Source: Bacteroidota bacterium (GTDB lineage Bacteria > Bacteroidota > Ignavibacteria > UBA10030 > UBA8401). From it: a DNA stretch of 54,030 nucleotides. The DNA is taken from assembly GCA_030679145.1 (NCBI GenBank), contig JAUXTU010000005.1:1-54030 (forward strand), given 5' to 3'. Both the position numbers and the translations under genes were made by a program. This document shows positions 1 through 8,740 of this stretch, piece after piece; position 1 is the first letter of the stretch; each line of letters starts with the position of its first letter. A model generated the notes under the pieces. It saw only the letters and a list, made by a program, of their open reading frames with translations. It searched no databases and was not told the origin of the DNA.

Positions 1-6
1 TGCGGT

Positions 7-891
7 TTAGTTTGGTTCGCGCAAAACATCGGTCGACTGAATATCTTTTCCTTCGGTGATCTTTGCTTTTGCTGCTTTTCCTTTTAAAGCATCTTCGATC
101 ACTTTGACATGACCAACCTTTGTTTCTTCAGCTCCGAGGTCAAGCCCTGTATCCGGATCTTTGATCGGTTCACCGACACGAAAGACGTCAAATTCCATTC
201 CGACTTTCACATTTCCTTCAGAGCCGGGTTTCATTAATAATGTTCCGTCGCTGTTCATTTTCAAAATTTTTCCGGACCATGGAATACTTGCCATATTTTT
301 GACGATCACTTCCACGACGCCGTCAACAGCTTCGCGTGTTGCTTTGCCGATATCCGTATCATCCCAACTGTCCATATTGCTGAAATCGATCCCTTCATAA
401 TCAACGGCAATACCGGTAGTGGATTCATCACCTTCGGCTTTTTCTGCCGCAACAATTTCACCGGTAACGGTATTGACTAAGCGAACATCAACCACGGCAC
501 GAGAGGTGGTTGTTTTAACACCGCCGCTGAGGAATGACATCCCTCCGGATATTTTATTTTCTTTTTTTCCGAACTCGGAAATAGAACCGATGACCAGCAA
601 TTCCACACCAAGAAGTTTTCCGAGTTTCGGAGCAGTTTCAGGAGTTACTAAACCGCTTTCACCGAGCTTTTGCTCACCCAGCACTTTTTCGAGTTCCTGA
701 CGTTCAAGAACGGAGAATTTTCCTGATTTCACCAATGCGGTGACGAGCATATCGGCGACACCTTCGCCAAGATGATTGTAACCGGTGCCTGCGCGGTCTT
801 CAAAGCGGGAAACTGCGACACGTTTTTTTAATTGTGCATCGGCTAGTGAGATAAAAAGAACGAGGGCGAGAAATAGACTAATTCGTTTCAT
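7..891 (-). CDS. CsgG-family secreted/outer-membrane assembly protein
   Basis: This 294-residue protein begins with a hydrophobic signal peptide (residues 1-19, ending near ADAQ). The body matches the CsgG/curli-assembly fold: an opening KKRVAVSRFED strand, then EGVADMLVTALVKSGKF, the LERQELEKVLGEQ helix and LLGVELLVIGSISEF. In the CsgG family this core forms an outer-membrane pore or a periplasmic sensor. There is no lipobox cysteine, so it is not a classical lipoprotein like E. coli CsgG. The C-terminal third (from about residue 205) looks like a small beta domain (GSEGNVKVGMEFDVFRVGE) often seen in CsgG-like proteins of this phylum. No csgA/B/E/F genes are near. It is transcribed divergently from the sigma-factor operon with about 70 bp between them. 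The family call is good; the exact function is unknown. Confidence 0.8.
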   Translation of the reverse strand: MKRISLFLALVLFISLADAQLKKRVAVSRFEDRAGTGYNHLGEGVADMLVTALVKSGKFSVLERQELEKVLGEQKLGESGLVTPETAPKLGKLLGVELLVIGSISEFGKKENKISGGMSFLSGGVKTTTSRAVVDVRLVNTVTGEIVAAEKAEGDESTTGIAVDYEGIDFSNMDSWDDTDIGKATREAVDGVVEVIVKNMASIPWSGKILKMNSDGTLLMKPGSEGNVKVGMEFDVFRVGEPIKDPDTGLDLGAEETKVGHVKVIEDALKGKAAKAKITEGKDIQSTDVLREPN

Positions 892-964
892 AATAAGTCT
901 CCGAAAAGGTTATTGAATTGTAGGTGAAGTGGAAGAAATATAGATAGAATGAGCGGGAAAGGCA

Positions 965-1591
965 ATGGAAGGAGTGGCAACTTTTGCTGTTCTTATGCAT
1001 CTTAACTCCATAAACGCACAATTAACGGAATCAGTGAATACGACCCCACTTTCAGAAATTTCAGACGAAGAATTAGTATTGCAGTTTCGGAACGGAAATC
1101 TTCATTCTGGATCGTTTCTGTATTCTCGATATAAAAACGGAATTTATTCTTTTTGCTTAAGAATGCTGCAGGATTCTGAAGGAGCAAAAGATGCAACACA
1201 AGATACATTCGTGAAAATGGTGACGAACATTCAATCGCTGCATAACGGTAGAGCATTCAAATCGTGGCTTTTTTCTGTTGCGAGAAATGAAGTATTGATG
1301 GTAGTGCGAAGGAACAAGATCGTTCCGATGGAACAATTTGATGACGAAACGGTTGTATTTGATCATTCAACTCCCTTAAAGATCACGATGCAAAACGAAA
1401 TGAAAGAAAAAATTCATACGGCAATGCTTCGATTAAAACCGGCGTATCGTGAAGTGTATATGCTTCGAGAGATTGAAGGATTTTCGTACGAAGAAATTGC
1501 TGTTGCAACAGGAACAACAATCAGTGCGGTAAAATCGAAACTATTTAAATCGCGCGTGGCTTTGAATGAAATGCTCGCGCAGTATCAGTAA
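965..1591 (+). CDS. ECF-type RNA polymerase sigma factor
   Basis: This 208-residue protein has the two-domain layout of extracytoplasmic-function sigma factors. Region 2 lies at about residues 33-115 (FLYSRYKNGIYSFCLRML, then DATQDTFVKM and AFKSWLFSVARNEV). Region 4 lies at about 145-205 (LKPAYREVYMLREIEGFSYEE followed by a helix-turn-helix ending VKSKLFKSR). It would direct RNA polymerase to promoters of a stress or envelope regulon. It sits 11 nt before a zinc-binding anti-sigma gene, the usual partner arrangement, and heads a run of four co-directional genes. The first ATG (965) has only a weak AAAGG ribosome site. An in-frame ATG at 995 has no well-placed site, so the longer form is kept, but the first ten residues are uncertain. 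Confidence 0.9.
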   Translation: MEGVATFAVLMHLNSINAQLTESVNTTPLSEISDEELVLQFRNGNLHSGSFLYSRYKNGIYSFCLRMLQDSEGAKDATQDTFVKMVTNIQSLHNGRAFKSWLFSVARNEVLMVVRRNKIVPMEQFDDETVVFDHSTPLKITMQNEMKEKIHTAMLRLKPAYREVYMLREIEGFSYEEIAVATGTTISAVKSKLFKSRVALNEMLAQYQ

Positions 1592-1602
1592 GGAGAAAAA
1601 TT

Positions 1603-2013
1603 ATGAATTGCCAAACAACAAAAGAGCAGATCAGTCAATTATTGGATAATGAACTTCGTGCGGAAGAATTACAGCCGATGTTCCAACATTTGAGCGAATG
1701 TGAAGAGTGCCGAAAATTCTTTCTTCAAACAAAAGATATTCACGACAGCGCAAAGACTCTGGAATATATTACCGCGCCGAAAGTTATCGATCAAAAATTT
1801 GCTGTACTTGGAATGGAACAACAACAATCATTTCTGTCGCGGAAGTTTACGATTTCTGTTCCATCTGCAATTTATTCTATTGGTGCTGTTATTGTTCTGA
1901 TGCTATTCATTTATGTATCGGGAACAATTCAAGAAAAGCAAATTGCAGAGCAATATCGGCAGACAATGAGTCTGACGATGCCGTACGGTGCAAGTTCGTA
2001 CGATCGGAATTAA
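1603..2013 (+). CDS. Anti-sigma factor with zinc-finger (ZAS) domain
   Basis: This 136-residue membrane protein has an N-terminal ZAS-type domain carrying the H-x3-C-x2-C motif (HLSECEEC, about residues 30-37). An early cysteine (CQTTKEQ) and the LLDNELRAEE helix are typical of putative zinc-finger anti-sigma factors. One transmembrane segment follows at about residues 84-105 (YSIGAVIVLMLFIYVSG), leaving a short outer tail. In this family the cytoplasmic ZAS domain binds the cognate ECF sigma factor until a signal releases it. The gene has a good AGGAG ribosome site and directly follows the sigma gene, so the pair should act together. The signal sensed is not evident. Confidence 0.85.
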   Translation: MNCQTTKEQISQLLDNELRAEELQPMFQHLSECEECRKFFLQTKDIHDSAKTLEYITAPKVIDQKFAVLGMEQQQSFLSRKFTISVPSAIYSIGAVIVLMLFIYVSGTIQEKQIAEQYRQTMSLTMPYGASSYDRN

Positions 2014-2038
2014 TCTTATTACCATTATCAGGTCTCTT

Positions 2039-2677
2039 ATGAAATATCTTCTTTGGTTTTTTGTGGGATGCGTTTGTATCGGCACTCCTTTTTTTATCGG
2101 TTATGATCAGCATGATATGTGGAATTCAGCCTTCGGTGGAATGATCGGAGGGACATTGTTTTTGATTCTACTCTATTTCTTCGTTGTCAGAAAAAAGTTC
2201 TCCTCAAAATGGAAAATGATCATTGCAAGCTTGTTTACTTTCCACATTCTTGCGTTTGCTGCTTTTATAGTGGTGAGCTATCGTACACCTACATTTCAGC
2301 GTGATCATCTTCTTACAATGCGACCATATCTTGTTAATATGGCTATTGTTGATGGTGAGATTTACAGACGAGCATTGTCGACGCTACATCTTTATTATGA
2401 TCAACCTGCCGAAAAGAAAAAATCATTTGTCGAAGTATTTAATGTTCTTTACGGTAAAAAAATACACAACGGGATATTTGAAACTGAAGAACACCAGACT
2501 CCCAGAGGAACATTTGTTACATATCAAGGAGATTCTGTTGTGCAATTAATTGTAAGCAATGATACAATTTCAAAAGGGATTCGGCCTGATTTTGCAAATA
2601 TCAATGGACAAAAAGGACAAATTCAATACACGGGAACTATGTCCAAACATGGAGTGACGTATGAACGAAACAATTAA
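2039..2677 (+). CDS. Unrecognised membrane protein in sigma/anti-sigma operon
   Basis: I do not recognise this family. The protein (212 residues from the ATG at 2039) has three hydrophobic segments in its first 90 residues (MKYLLWFFVGCVCIG; AFGGMIGGTLFLILLYFF; IIASLFTFHILAFAAFIVV). A soluble region of about 120 residues follows, probably on the outer side of the inner membrane. An in-frame ATG at 1988 lies inside the anti-sigma gene and would add a non-hydrophobic leader, so 2039 is preferred. Its 3' end overlaps the next gene by 17 nt, which suggests translational coupling. Given the operon context it may be a target or sensor of the sigma factor; that is inference. Confidence 0.7.
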   Translation: MKYLLWFFVGCVCIGTPFFIGYDQHDMWNSAFGGMIGGTLFLILLYFFVVRKKFSSKWKMIIASLFTFHILAFAAFIVVSYRTPTFQRDHLLTMRPYLVNMAIVDGEIYRRALSTLHLYYDQPAEKKKSFVEVFNVLYGKKIHNGIFETEEHQTPRGTFVTYQGDSVVQLIVSNDTISKGIRPDFANINGQKGQIQYTGTMSKHGVTYERNN

Positions 2678-3476
2678 AGCACAAGTGGTCCCTAAATGGT
2701 CATCATATCCTATAATATTTTTTATTGGTTCAATAGTGTTATTGCTTGCGGTATATGGAAAATTTTATTTGCATATACGGTTTCATGATATTTTAATTAT
2801 AATCCCCAAAGTATTGTCAATTGATCTGTGGTCTGCGGGGGGAATTACTGTTGGACAAGCAGTTGCAATATATAACGCACAGCCTATGCCAATTGTAAAA
2901 TTAGGAACATATCTTTCAATGTTCGGTTCATTTCTTTTTTTGTTTGTCGTTAATCCGATATTATTCATTTTTTCGAGGAAGAAATTAAATGACAACAGAT
3001 TGAAGCAAAAAGAATCTCTGGCGATAGTGCGTATCGGATACTTTATCGTTTTTGCAATCATGGTTATTATACCTGTCAATGCAATAACTTCGACAATTGT
3101 TTTAAATTCACATTTTGAGAGAATTAAAAAAATGAGTGTCGAACAAAAATATCAGCAGGTAGATATCAGAAGTGAATTATCAAAAATAGTATTCAAAGCC
3201 CAGCAATATTATATTCTTCCTGTAGAAGAAGGGGGTGGCGGAAAGAGCTTTATGAAGAATGGTAAACCAGTATCATTGAGAGATCTTGGATTTGAAGAGA
3301 GAACACCGTTAGGAAGATTTATTTTGTATCAACAGAAATCGGATACTACCCTGTATCTTCATTTTTTTGGTATTAGAGTCAGTTCAAGATTTAGCTTCAA
3401 TGACCCTAACATTGTCAACGTTGTAGAGAATAAGGTGACTATTTATCCTTCTGATTTTAAGATCGATATGAATTAA
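2661..3476 (+). CDS. Unrecognised membrane protein with pseudopilin-like outer segment
   Basis: This 271-residue protein has three likely membrane segments: about 16-36 (YPIIFFIGSIVLLLAVYG), 85-105 (FGSFLFLFVVNPILFIF) and 122-145 (IGYFIVFAIMVIIPVNAIT). A soluble C-terminal region of about 120 residues follows. That region contains AQQYYILPVEEGGGGKSF, which resembles the surface segment of type IV-pilin-like proteins seen in this phylum (alanine/tyrosine helix, proline, then a glycine run before SF). There is no prepilin leader. The gene overlaps the preceding membrane-protein gene by 17 nt and ends the sigma-factor operon before an intrinsic terminator. Its function is unknown. Confidence 0.7.
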   Translation: MNETIKAQVVPKWSSYPIIFFIGSIVLLLAVYGKFYLHIRFHDILIIIPKVLSIDLWSAGGITVGQAVAIYNAQPMPIVKLGTYLSMFGSFLFLFVVNPILFIFSRKKLNDNRLKQKESLAIVRIGYFIVFAIMVIIPVNAITSTIVLNSHFERIKKMSVEQKYQQVDIRSELSKIVFKAQQYYILPVEEGGGGKSFMKNGKPVSLRDLGFEERTPLGRFILYQQKSDTTLYLHFFGIRVSSRFSFNDPNIVNVVENKVTIYPSDFKIDMN

Positions 3477-3566
3477 TAAATGGAGTATCGTCCATTTAAG
3501 TAATTTAAAAGCACTGCAAGCATTTCTTGTTTCAGCCTCATTTTTTTTCTACTTTAATGACAAATC

Positions 3567-3600
3567 AATCCCCGAAGCAGTAAAACCTTCGGGGATTTTG
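3567..3600 (+). terminator. Intrinsic terminator after the sigma-factor operon
   Basis: A perfect 11-bp stem (AATCCCCGAAG pairing with CTTCGGGGATT, loop of 9 nt) is followed by TTG. It lies 90 nt after the last gene of the operon and 38 nt before mutS, so it separates the two transcription units. The T-tract is short, but the symmetrical A/T flanks make it usable in both directions. Confidence 0.75.
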
Positions 3601-3601
3601 C

Positions 3602-3632
3602 AATCTTGTTAATCTTGTAATCTTGCAATCAA
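3602..3632. repeat. Short tandem AATCTTG repeat before mutS
   Basis: The heptamer AATCTTG occurs three times and then breaks off as AATC, with 1-2 nt spacers. It lies directly after the terminator and just upstream of the mutS start. A single TAATCTTG also precedes the palindrome near 52480. Role unknown; it may be part of a dispersed intergenic repeat. Confidence 0.5.
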
Positions 3633-3637
3633 AGTAA

Positions 3638-6364
3638 ATGAGCACTCCCTTAATGCAGCAATACGCCTCTGTGAAGGCGAAATACCCCGATACGATCCTG
3701 TTGTTTCGTATGGGGGATTTCTATGAAACGTTCGATGATGATGCCAGAACGACATCGAAAGTGCTGGGAATTACTTTGACGCGTCGCGGAAAAGCAGGAG
3801 ATGTCGGCGAAACGCCCCTTGCAGGATTTCCTTACCACGCGCTGGAAACATACCTTCCTAAGTTATTGAAAGCCGGATTGCGTGTTGCGGTGTGTGAACA
3901 GATGGAAGATCCGAAGTTTGCTAAAGGACTTGTAAAGCGTGATGTGATTGAAGTCGTTACGCCCGGCGTTGCTTTTTCAGACAAAATTCTCGAACAGAAA
4001 CAAAATAATTACCTTGCCTGTGTTGCGCTGCCAAGTGCAATAGCTGCTGCGAACGATCCGGTTGGATTTTCATTCGTCGATATTTCAACCGGAGAATTCT
4101 TTGCGTCGGAATTTCCATTCAGACAATTGCCCGAAATTCTTTCATCCATTGCGCCTGCAGAATTGCTTGTGCAAAAACGGGATAAAGAATCGCTTCAGGA
4201 GTTGCTTCGTCATTCCTACAGAGGAATCTACACCAATCTTGATGACTGGCTTTTTCAATACGATTACGGTTTCGATAAACTGATCCAGCATTTTAAGACG
4301 CAGTCGCTCAAAGGTTTCGGCATCGATCAGATGAGCATCGGCATTCTTTCCGCCGGTGCGGTGATGCATTATTTGAATGAAACGCAGAAAGCAAATCTTG
4401 CACACATTCAAAAGATCATTCCATATGCGGTTGATGAAACGATTGTGCTGGATTCTGCAACAAAACGAAATTTAGAGATCACTTCTTCACTCGGTGGATC
4501 GCCGGATGGAACATTGTTCTCCGTTCTCGATAAGACCAACACGCCGATGGGTGGACGACTTCTCAAAAAATGGGTAAGCAATCCGCTGAAGAAGATTGAG
4601 CAGATTCATTGGCGTACCAACGGCGTAACGACTCTTATTCAATCATCTTCACTTCGAACGTCACTTCAAACGGAACTTTCAGAGATCGGGGATATGGAGC
4701 GTTTAATCGCCCGCATTGCAACAAGCCGCGCCAATCCTCGTGAGATGCTGGCGTTAAAAAGGATTTTGCAAAGTTTACCAAAATTAAAAGTCATCCTGAG
4801 CGAGCCGCTTGGGAGTGGAAAGCGTTCCCAAACGGAGTTTGGGAACGAGATAAAAGCAGACCCTTCGACGCGTCCTGCAAAAAACGCAGGACTTGCTCAG
4901 GGTGATAATACTCTGAGTGAGATTAATTCTCAAATTCAACCGCTTGGAGAATTAACTGAAGCAATTACTCGTGCAGTAAATGATGACCCTCCTGTAAAGT
5001 TAGAAGACGGGGGAGTGATTCGAAATGGGTACAATAAAGAATTGGATGAACTTCGTTCATTATCCTTTTCCGCAAAAGATTGGATCTCAAATCTTCAGAT
5101 AAAAGAGCGGGAGAGAACAGGAATCTCGTCGTTGAAGATCGGATTCAATAATGTATTTGGATATTTTATCGAGATCACGCACACACATAAAGATAAAATT
5201 CCAAATGATTATATCCGCAAGCAGACGATGACGAATGCGGAGCGGTATATTACTCCCAAACTGAAAGAGTATGAAGACAAAGTACTGAATGCGGATGAAA
5301 AAATTCTTGCGATCGAATCGCGATTGTTCAACGAACTGCGTGCGTATGTTTCGCAATTTGCAGGGGTCATTCAGTCCAACGCGCAGCAAATAGCAATTTT
5401 GGATTGTTTAGTTTCTCTCGCTCAAGTTGCGGAAGAGAATAAATATACGCTTCCCGAAGTGAATGAGAGTGATGAACTTATTATTGAAAACGGGCGTCAT
5501 GCAGTCATTGAACAATTGCTTCCGATCGGTGAACAATACATCGCAAACTCGCTTCAACTCGATATTAAAGAGCAGCAAATTTTGATCATCACCGGTCCGA
5601 ATATGAGCGGTAAATCATCCTATCTCCGTCAGGCGGGATTGATCGTGTTACTGGCACATATAGGAAGCTATGTTCCTGCGCAGCGAGCAGTTATTGGTAT
5701 GGTGGATAATATTTTTACGCGTGTTGGTGCGAGCGATAATATCACCAGCGGCGAAAGTACATTTCTTGTTGAAATGCATGAAGCCGCGAACATTGTCAAT
5801 CGCGCAACAAAACGGAGTTTGATATTATTGGATGAAGTGGGAAGGGGAACAAGTACGTTCGACGGAATTTCCATTGCGTGGGCGTTGACAGAATATCTAC
5901 ATGAGCAGATTGGTGCACGAACATTATTTGCAACCCATTATCACGAATTGAATGAGCTTGCGTCGCTTTATCCGCGAATTAAGAATTATAAAGTTGATGT
6001 AAAAGAATACGGCGATAAAGTTGTATTCCTTCACACCGTTACGCCGGGAACCGCCGATCACTCCTACGGTATTCAAGTTGCGATGATGGCAGGGCTTCCG
6101 GTAACATTAACGGATCGTGCAAAAACGATCCTGGAGAATCTTGAAAACTCGCAATTGACTCCACATAGTGAGCAATCTGCCGATACATCGGAAGTTCGAA
6201 AAATTAAACGAAGAATTTCAAAGAACGAGAATACGCCACAAATAACAATGTTTGAGATGAAGGACGATGAATTGCGTGATGCGATCAAAAAAATTGACAT
6301 TAACGCAATGACGCCGTTGGATGCATTGAAGTTTTTAGCAAAAGTAAAAGAAAACTTAAAATAA
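3638..6364 (+). CDS. mutS: DNA mismatch repair protein MutS
   Basis: MutS recognises mispaired bases and small loops in DNA and recruits MutL in an ATP-dependent way. The mismatch-reading N-terminal domain is clear, with the Phe-x-Glu wedge in MGDFYETF (about residues 26-33). The core, lever and clamp regions follow (VKLEDGGVIRNGYNKELDE; IGFNNVFGYFIEIT). The ATPase has a Walker A motif (GPNMSGKSSYLRQ), the LLDEVGRGTSTFDG signature and ATHYHEL. At 908 residues it is longer than usual. About 39 extra residues (roughly 384-423) lie in a loop of the core domain, before the segment equivalent to LREKMGEF in E. coli, and are encoded by an inserted intergenic-type repeat. The ribosome site is weak. 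It stands alone without mutL. Confidence 0.97.
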   Translation: MSTPLMQQYASVKAKYPDTILLFRMGDFYETFDDDARTTSKVLGITLTRRGKAGDVGETPLAGFPYHALETYLPKLLKAGLRVAVCEQMEDPKFAKGLVKRDVIEVVTPGVAFSDKILEQKQNNYLACVALPSAIAAANDPVGFSFVDISTGEFFASEFPFRQLPEILSSIAPAELLVQKRDKESLQELLRHSYRGIYTNLDDWLFQYDYGFDKLIQHFKTQSLKGFGIDQMSIGILSAGAVMHYLNETQKANLAHIQKIIPYAVDETIVLDSATKRNLEITSSLGGSPDGTLFSVLDKTNTPMGGRLLKKWVSNPLKKIEQIHWRTNGVTTLIQSSSLRTSLQTELSEIGDMERLIARIATSRANPREMLALKRILQSLPKLKVILSEPLGSGKRSQTEFGNEIKADPSTRPAKNAGLAQGDNTLSEINSQIQPLGELTEAITRAVNDDPPVKLEDGGVIRNGYNKELDELRSLSFSAKDWISNLQIKERERTGISSLKIGFNNVFGYFIEITHTHKDKIPNDYIRKQTMTNAERYITPKLKEYEDKVLNADEKILAIESRLFNELRAYVSQFAGVIQSNAQQIAILDCLVSLAQVAEENKYTLPEVNESDELIIENGRHAVIEQLLPIGEQYIANSLQLDIKEQQILIITGPNMSGKSSYLRQAGLIVLLAHIGSYVPAQRAVIGMVDNIFTRVGASDNITSGESTFLVEMHEAANIVNRATKRSLILLDEVGRGTSTFDGISIAWALTEYLHEQIGARTLFATHYHELNELASLYPRIKNYKVDVKEYGDKVVFLHTVTPGTADHSYGIQVAMMAGLPVTLTDRAKTILENLENSQLTPHSEQSADTSEVRKIKRRISKNENTPQITMFEMKDDELRDAIKKIDINAMTPLDALKFLAKVKENLK
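4790..4905. repeat. Dispersed palindromic repeat inserted in frame within mutS
   Basis: The ends are near-perfect inverted repeats: TCATCCTGAGCGAG at 4791-4804 and CTTGCTCAGGGTGA at the right end (12 of 14 complementary). Inside are two perfect hairpins. One is CGTTCCCAAAC/GTTTGGGAACG with a 3-nt centre (about 4823-4847). The other is GTCCTGC/GCAGGAC with a 7-nt loop (about 4872-4892). The left end resembles the repeat at 53839 (GTCATTCTGAACGA), and the first hairpin resembles the palindrome at 52483, so this is an intergenic repeat family that has landed in a gene. It keeps the mutS frame open and encodes about 39 low-conservation residues. Confidence 0.8.
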
Positions 6365-6376
6365 AAAATATTGTCA

Positions 6377-8200
6377 ATGATTGTTCAAACAGATTCCACT
6401 TATTCACTCCGACGATCCATTGTAATATTGGCACTCTTTCCATTATTAGCTCTTCTTGCTGATTTTGTTATTCGCTTTTCATATCTAAAAGTGTTAGAAC
6501 CTTCGCTGTTCATTCATTTTATTCTGTCGTTTATTTTTGATTGTACATTCTATTTTGTTCTGCTCTTTCTTATTTCTTTGATCCCCAAGAAAAAATTGAT
6601 CGCTCTTGGTACCATAGTTTTTTTGATCAGTGCTGTTCAGCTTTTGATCTACGGGCACTATTTCTATTTTGGGGTGCTTCCAAATCCATATTCGATCAAT
6701 TACTTCATCAATCACAGCGCTGACTCAATGTCCTTGATCAGTTCCAGTGTTCGGTGGTTTCATGTATTTGTATTTGTTGGAATATTTACCGCACAATTCT
6801 ATCTGCTTCGCAATGCGTTAAGTGGCTTAAATACGCTATCTCAGCGGATAAAATATTCCATTGTAGGAATTTTCTTGATTGTTGTCGTGGTGTTCAATAA
6901 TAATGTTCGCTTTGCACCCGCAAGTTATTCCATCACGCCGGCGACGATATTTTCAATAAAATATGTTTTGCAAGAACGCTGGTTCAACAGTTCATTTGAA
7001 ATCCACAAAGGATATGTTCGAAGAAGATTTGAGATTACGGAACAATCAAAAATTCCGATGCGATACAACGTTATTCTGTTTCTCAGTGAGAGTGTGCGAA
7101 AAAAAGATTTTTCATCATACGGATATGAGCGAACAACAACCCCGTTTTTAGATAGTTTGATTGCTTCAGGTTCAGCGATACAATTCCAACATCATGTATC
7201 CAATGCGGTCTCCACACAATATTCGGTCCCAATGATCTTTTCGGGAAATTTTACGATTGAAAAGACCGATCAGCCCTTCGTTTATGATTACATTCATCGT
7301 TGGACAAATGCGAAGACGTTCTTTTTTACGTCGCAGTCAATGCAGCGAAGTAATATCGATCTTGTCTATAACACTTCACTCGATACATTCGTCTGTCAGG
7401 AACAGCTGGAGTATGAACAATTCAACGATCTTGGTGTTGACGATGCAGTTTTTGCATTATCTGTTACGCCGATGCTGACACATTTCAACACCGGGAAATA
7501 TTTCAGTGTTGTTCAATTCAATAACACGCACTATCCATACACCGTAAAGCCACATATAACGGATTTCTTTTCCCCGGAACATCCGAACACGATCGATCAT
7601 TATGACAATACAATTCGTGAGCAAGATGATATCATGCGTTCGTATATCCGAGCACTACAATTTTCCGGTGCGCTGGATTCATCGATCATATTTTTTACTT
7701 CCGATCACGGTGAAGCGTTTGGAGAACATGGACATTCGGGGCATTTACACTCGCTCTATAATGAGGAGATCGAAGTGCCAATGTGGATACTTCTTCCATC
7801 ATCGTTTCCAAAAGAGAAACGCAAAATGATCGAGGAGAATGCGTTGAGGAACACATCTCATCTTGATATATTTCCAACAATGATGGAACTGCTTGGATTA
7901 AATATTAGTGATGGTATAAAACAAGAATTTTCAGGTCAATCATTACTAGATCCTGTTTTGGAAGATCGTATCATTCCCGTTGTGGGGAAAGACATGATCG
8001 ATACGAAAGGGATTATTTTGGGGACGATGAAGTTTATTGAAACGAAGAATGATGGAAGAATTGTCCTTGAAGCATTTGAGTATCGGTCTGATGCAAAGGA
8101 ACAAAAAAATCTTTGGCAAACATTGTCCGAAAGTAAAAAAAATGAAGTGAAGGACCTTTTACACAAAGTAGACAGCATCTCAACTGCAGTGAACAAATAA
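6377..8200 (+). CDS. Membrane sulfatase/phosphoethanolamine-transferase-like protein
   Basis: This protein of about 607 residues joins an N-terminal membrane part of about five segments (residues 10-190) to a C-terminal alkaline-phosphatase-superfamily domain. The layout is that of EptA/Cpt-type transferases, which move phosphoethanolamine or a similar group onto lipid A or surface glycans. Visible catalytic elements are NVILFLSESVRKKDFSSYGY (metal-binding Glu), the nucleophile Thr in STQYSVPMIFSG (about residue 279), and the metal-binding TSDHGEAFGEHGHSGH (about 440-460). A TTG two codons upstream (6371) is possible, but the ATG at 6377 is preferred. It follows mutS by 12 nt. The donor and acceptor cannot be told from sequence; a lipoteichoic-acid-synthase-like role is the main alternative. 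Confidence 0.8.
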   Translation: MIVQTDSTYSLRRSIVILALFPLLALLADFVIRFSYLKVLEPSLFIHFILSFIFDCTFYFVLLFLISLIPKKKLIALGTIVFLISAVQLLIYGHYFYFGVLPNPYSINYFINHSADSMSLISSSVRWFHVFVFVGIFTAQFYLLRNALSGLNTLSQRIKYSIVGIFLIVVVVFNNNVRFAPASYSITPATIFSIKYVLQERWFNSSFEIHKGYVRRRFEITEQSKIPMRYNVILFLSESVRKKDFSSYGYERTTTPFLDSLIASGSAIQFQHHVSNAVSTQYSVPMIFSGNFTIEKTDQPFVYDYIHRWTNAKTFFFTSQSMQRSNIDLVYNTSLDTFVCQEQLEYEQFNDLGVDDAVFALSVTPMLTHFNTGKYFSVVQFNNTHYPYTVKPHITDFFSPEHPNTIDHYDNTIREQDDIMRSYIRALQFSGALDSSIIFFTSDHGEAFGEHGHSGHLHSLYNEEIEVPMWILLPSSFPKEKRKMIEENALRNTSHLDIFPTMMELLGLNISDGIKQEFSGQSLLDPVLEDRIIPVVGKDMIDTKGIILGTMKFIETKNDGRIVLEAFEYRSDAKEQKNLWQTLSESKKNEVKDLLHKVDSISTAVNK

Positions 8201-8215
8201 ACGCAGGAATACATC

Positions 8216-8710
8216 ATGACAATTAAAGATTTTCATGTATTATTTGAATTCAATTCATGGGCAAATGCACGTACTATTCAGGCGTTGGATTCGTTGTCGG
8301 AAGAACAATTATATATGGATTTGAAAAATAGTTTTGGCAGTATTCATGGAACACTTGTGCATCTTTGCGGCGCGGAAGATATCTGGCTGCAAAGATTGAA
8401 CGGCGCAAACCCCGGTATTTTCATGAAAAACGAAAATTTCCCTACGTACTCTTCTGTAAAAACAAAATGGAAGAACGTAGAAGAAGGATGGCAGAACTAT
8501 CTTGTAACATTAACTGACCAAGAATTAACGCGGACACTGATTTTCAATATCCAGCGAGGGGATGAAGTAACGCAAAAAGTCTGGCAGTCGCTTCAGCATT
8601 TGGTGAATCATTCCACATATCATCGCGGACAGATCACGACGATGATACGGCAGAGCGGAGGAACACCGATTGGAACAGATTTGATTGTATTTTACAGACA
8701 ACAGAAATAA
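8216..8710 (+). CDS. DinB-family (metal-dependent hydrolase fold) protein
   Basis: This 164-residue protein has the four-helix DinB/YfiT pattern. It opens with FEFNSWANARTIQAL, then has GTLVHLCGAEDIWLQRL with the first metal-ligand histidine, and ends with HLVNHSTYHRGQITTMIRQ supplying the other two histidines (spaced H-x3-H-x3-H). Family members bind a divalent metal and several act as thiol-dependent transferases; others are merely DNA-damage induced. It is 15 nt after the transferase gene and 30 nt before the oxidoreductase, so the three may be co-transcribed. The specific reaction is not predictable. Confidence 0.85.
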   Translation: MTIKDFHVLFEFNSWANARTIQALDSLSEEQLYMDLKNSFGSIHGTLVHLCGAEDIWLQRLNGANPGIFMKNENFPTYSSVKTKWKNVEEGWQNYLVTLTDQELTRTLIFNIQRGDEVTQKVWQSLQHLVNHSTYHRGQITTMIRQSGGTPIGTDLIVFYRQQK

Positions 8711-8740
8711 TGACTTTGTTTATCATGCAGGAGATTAACT

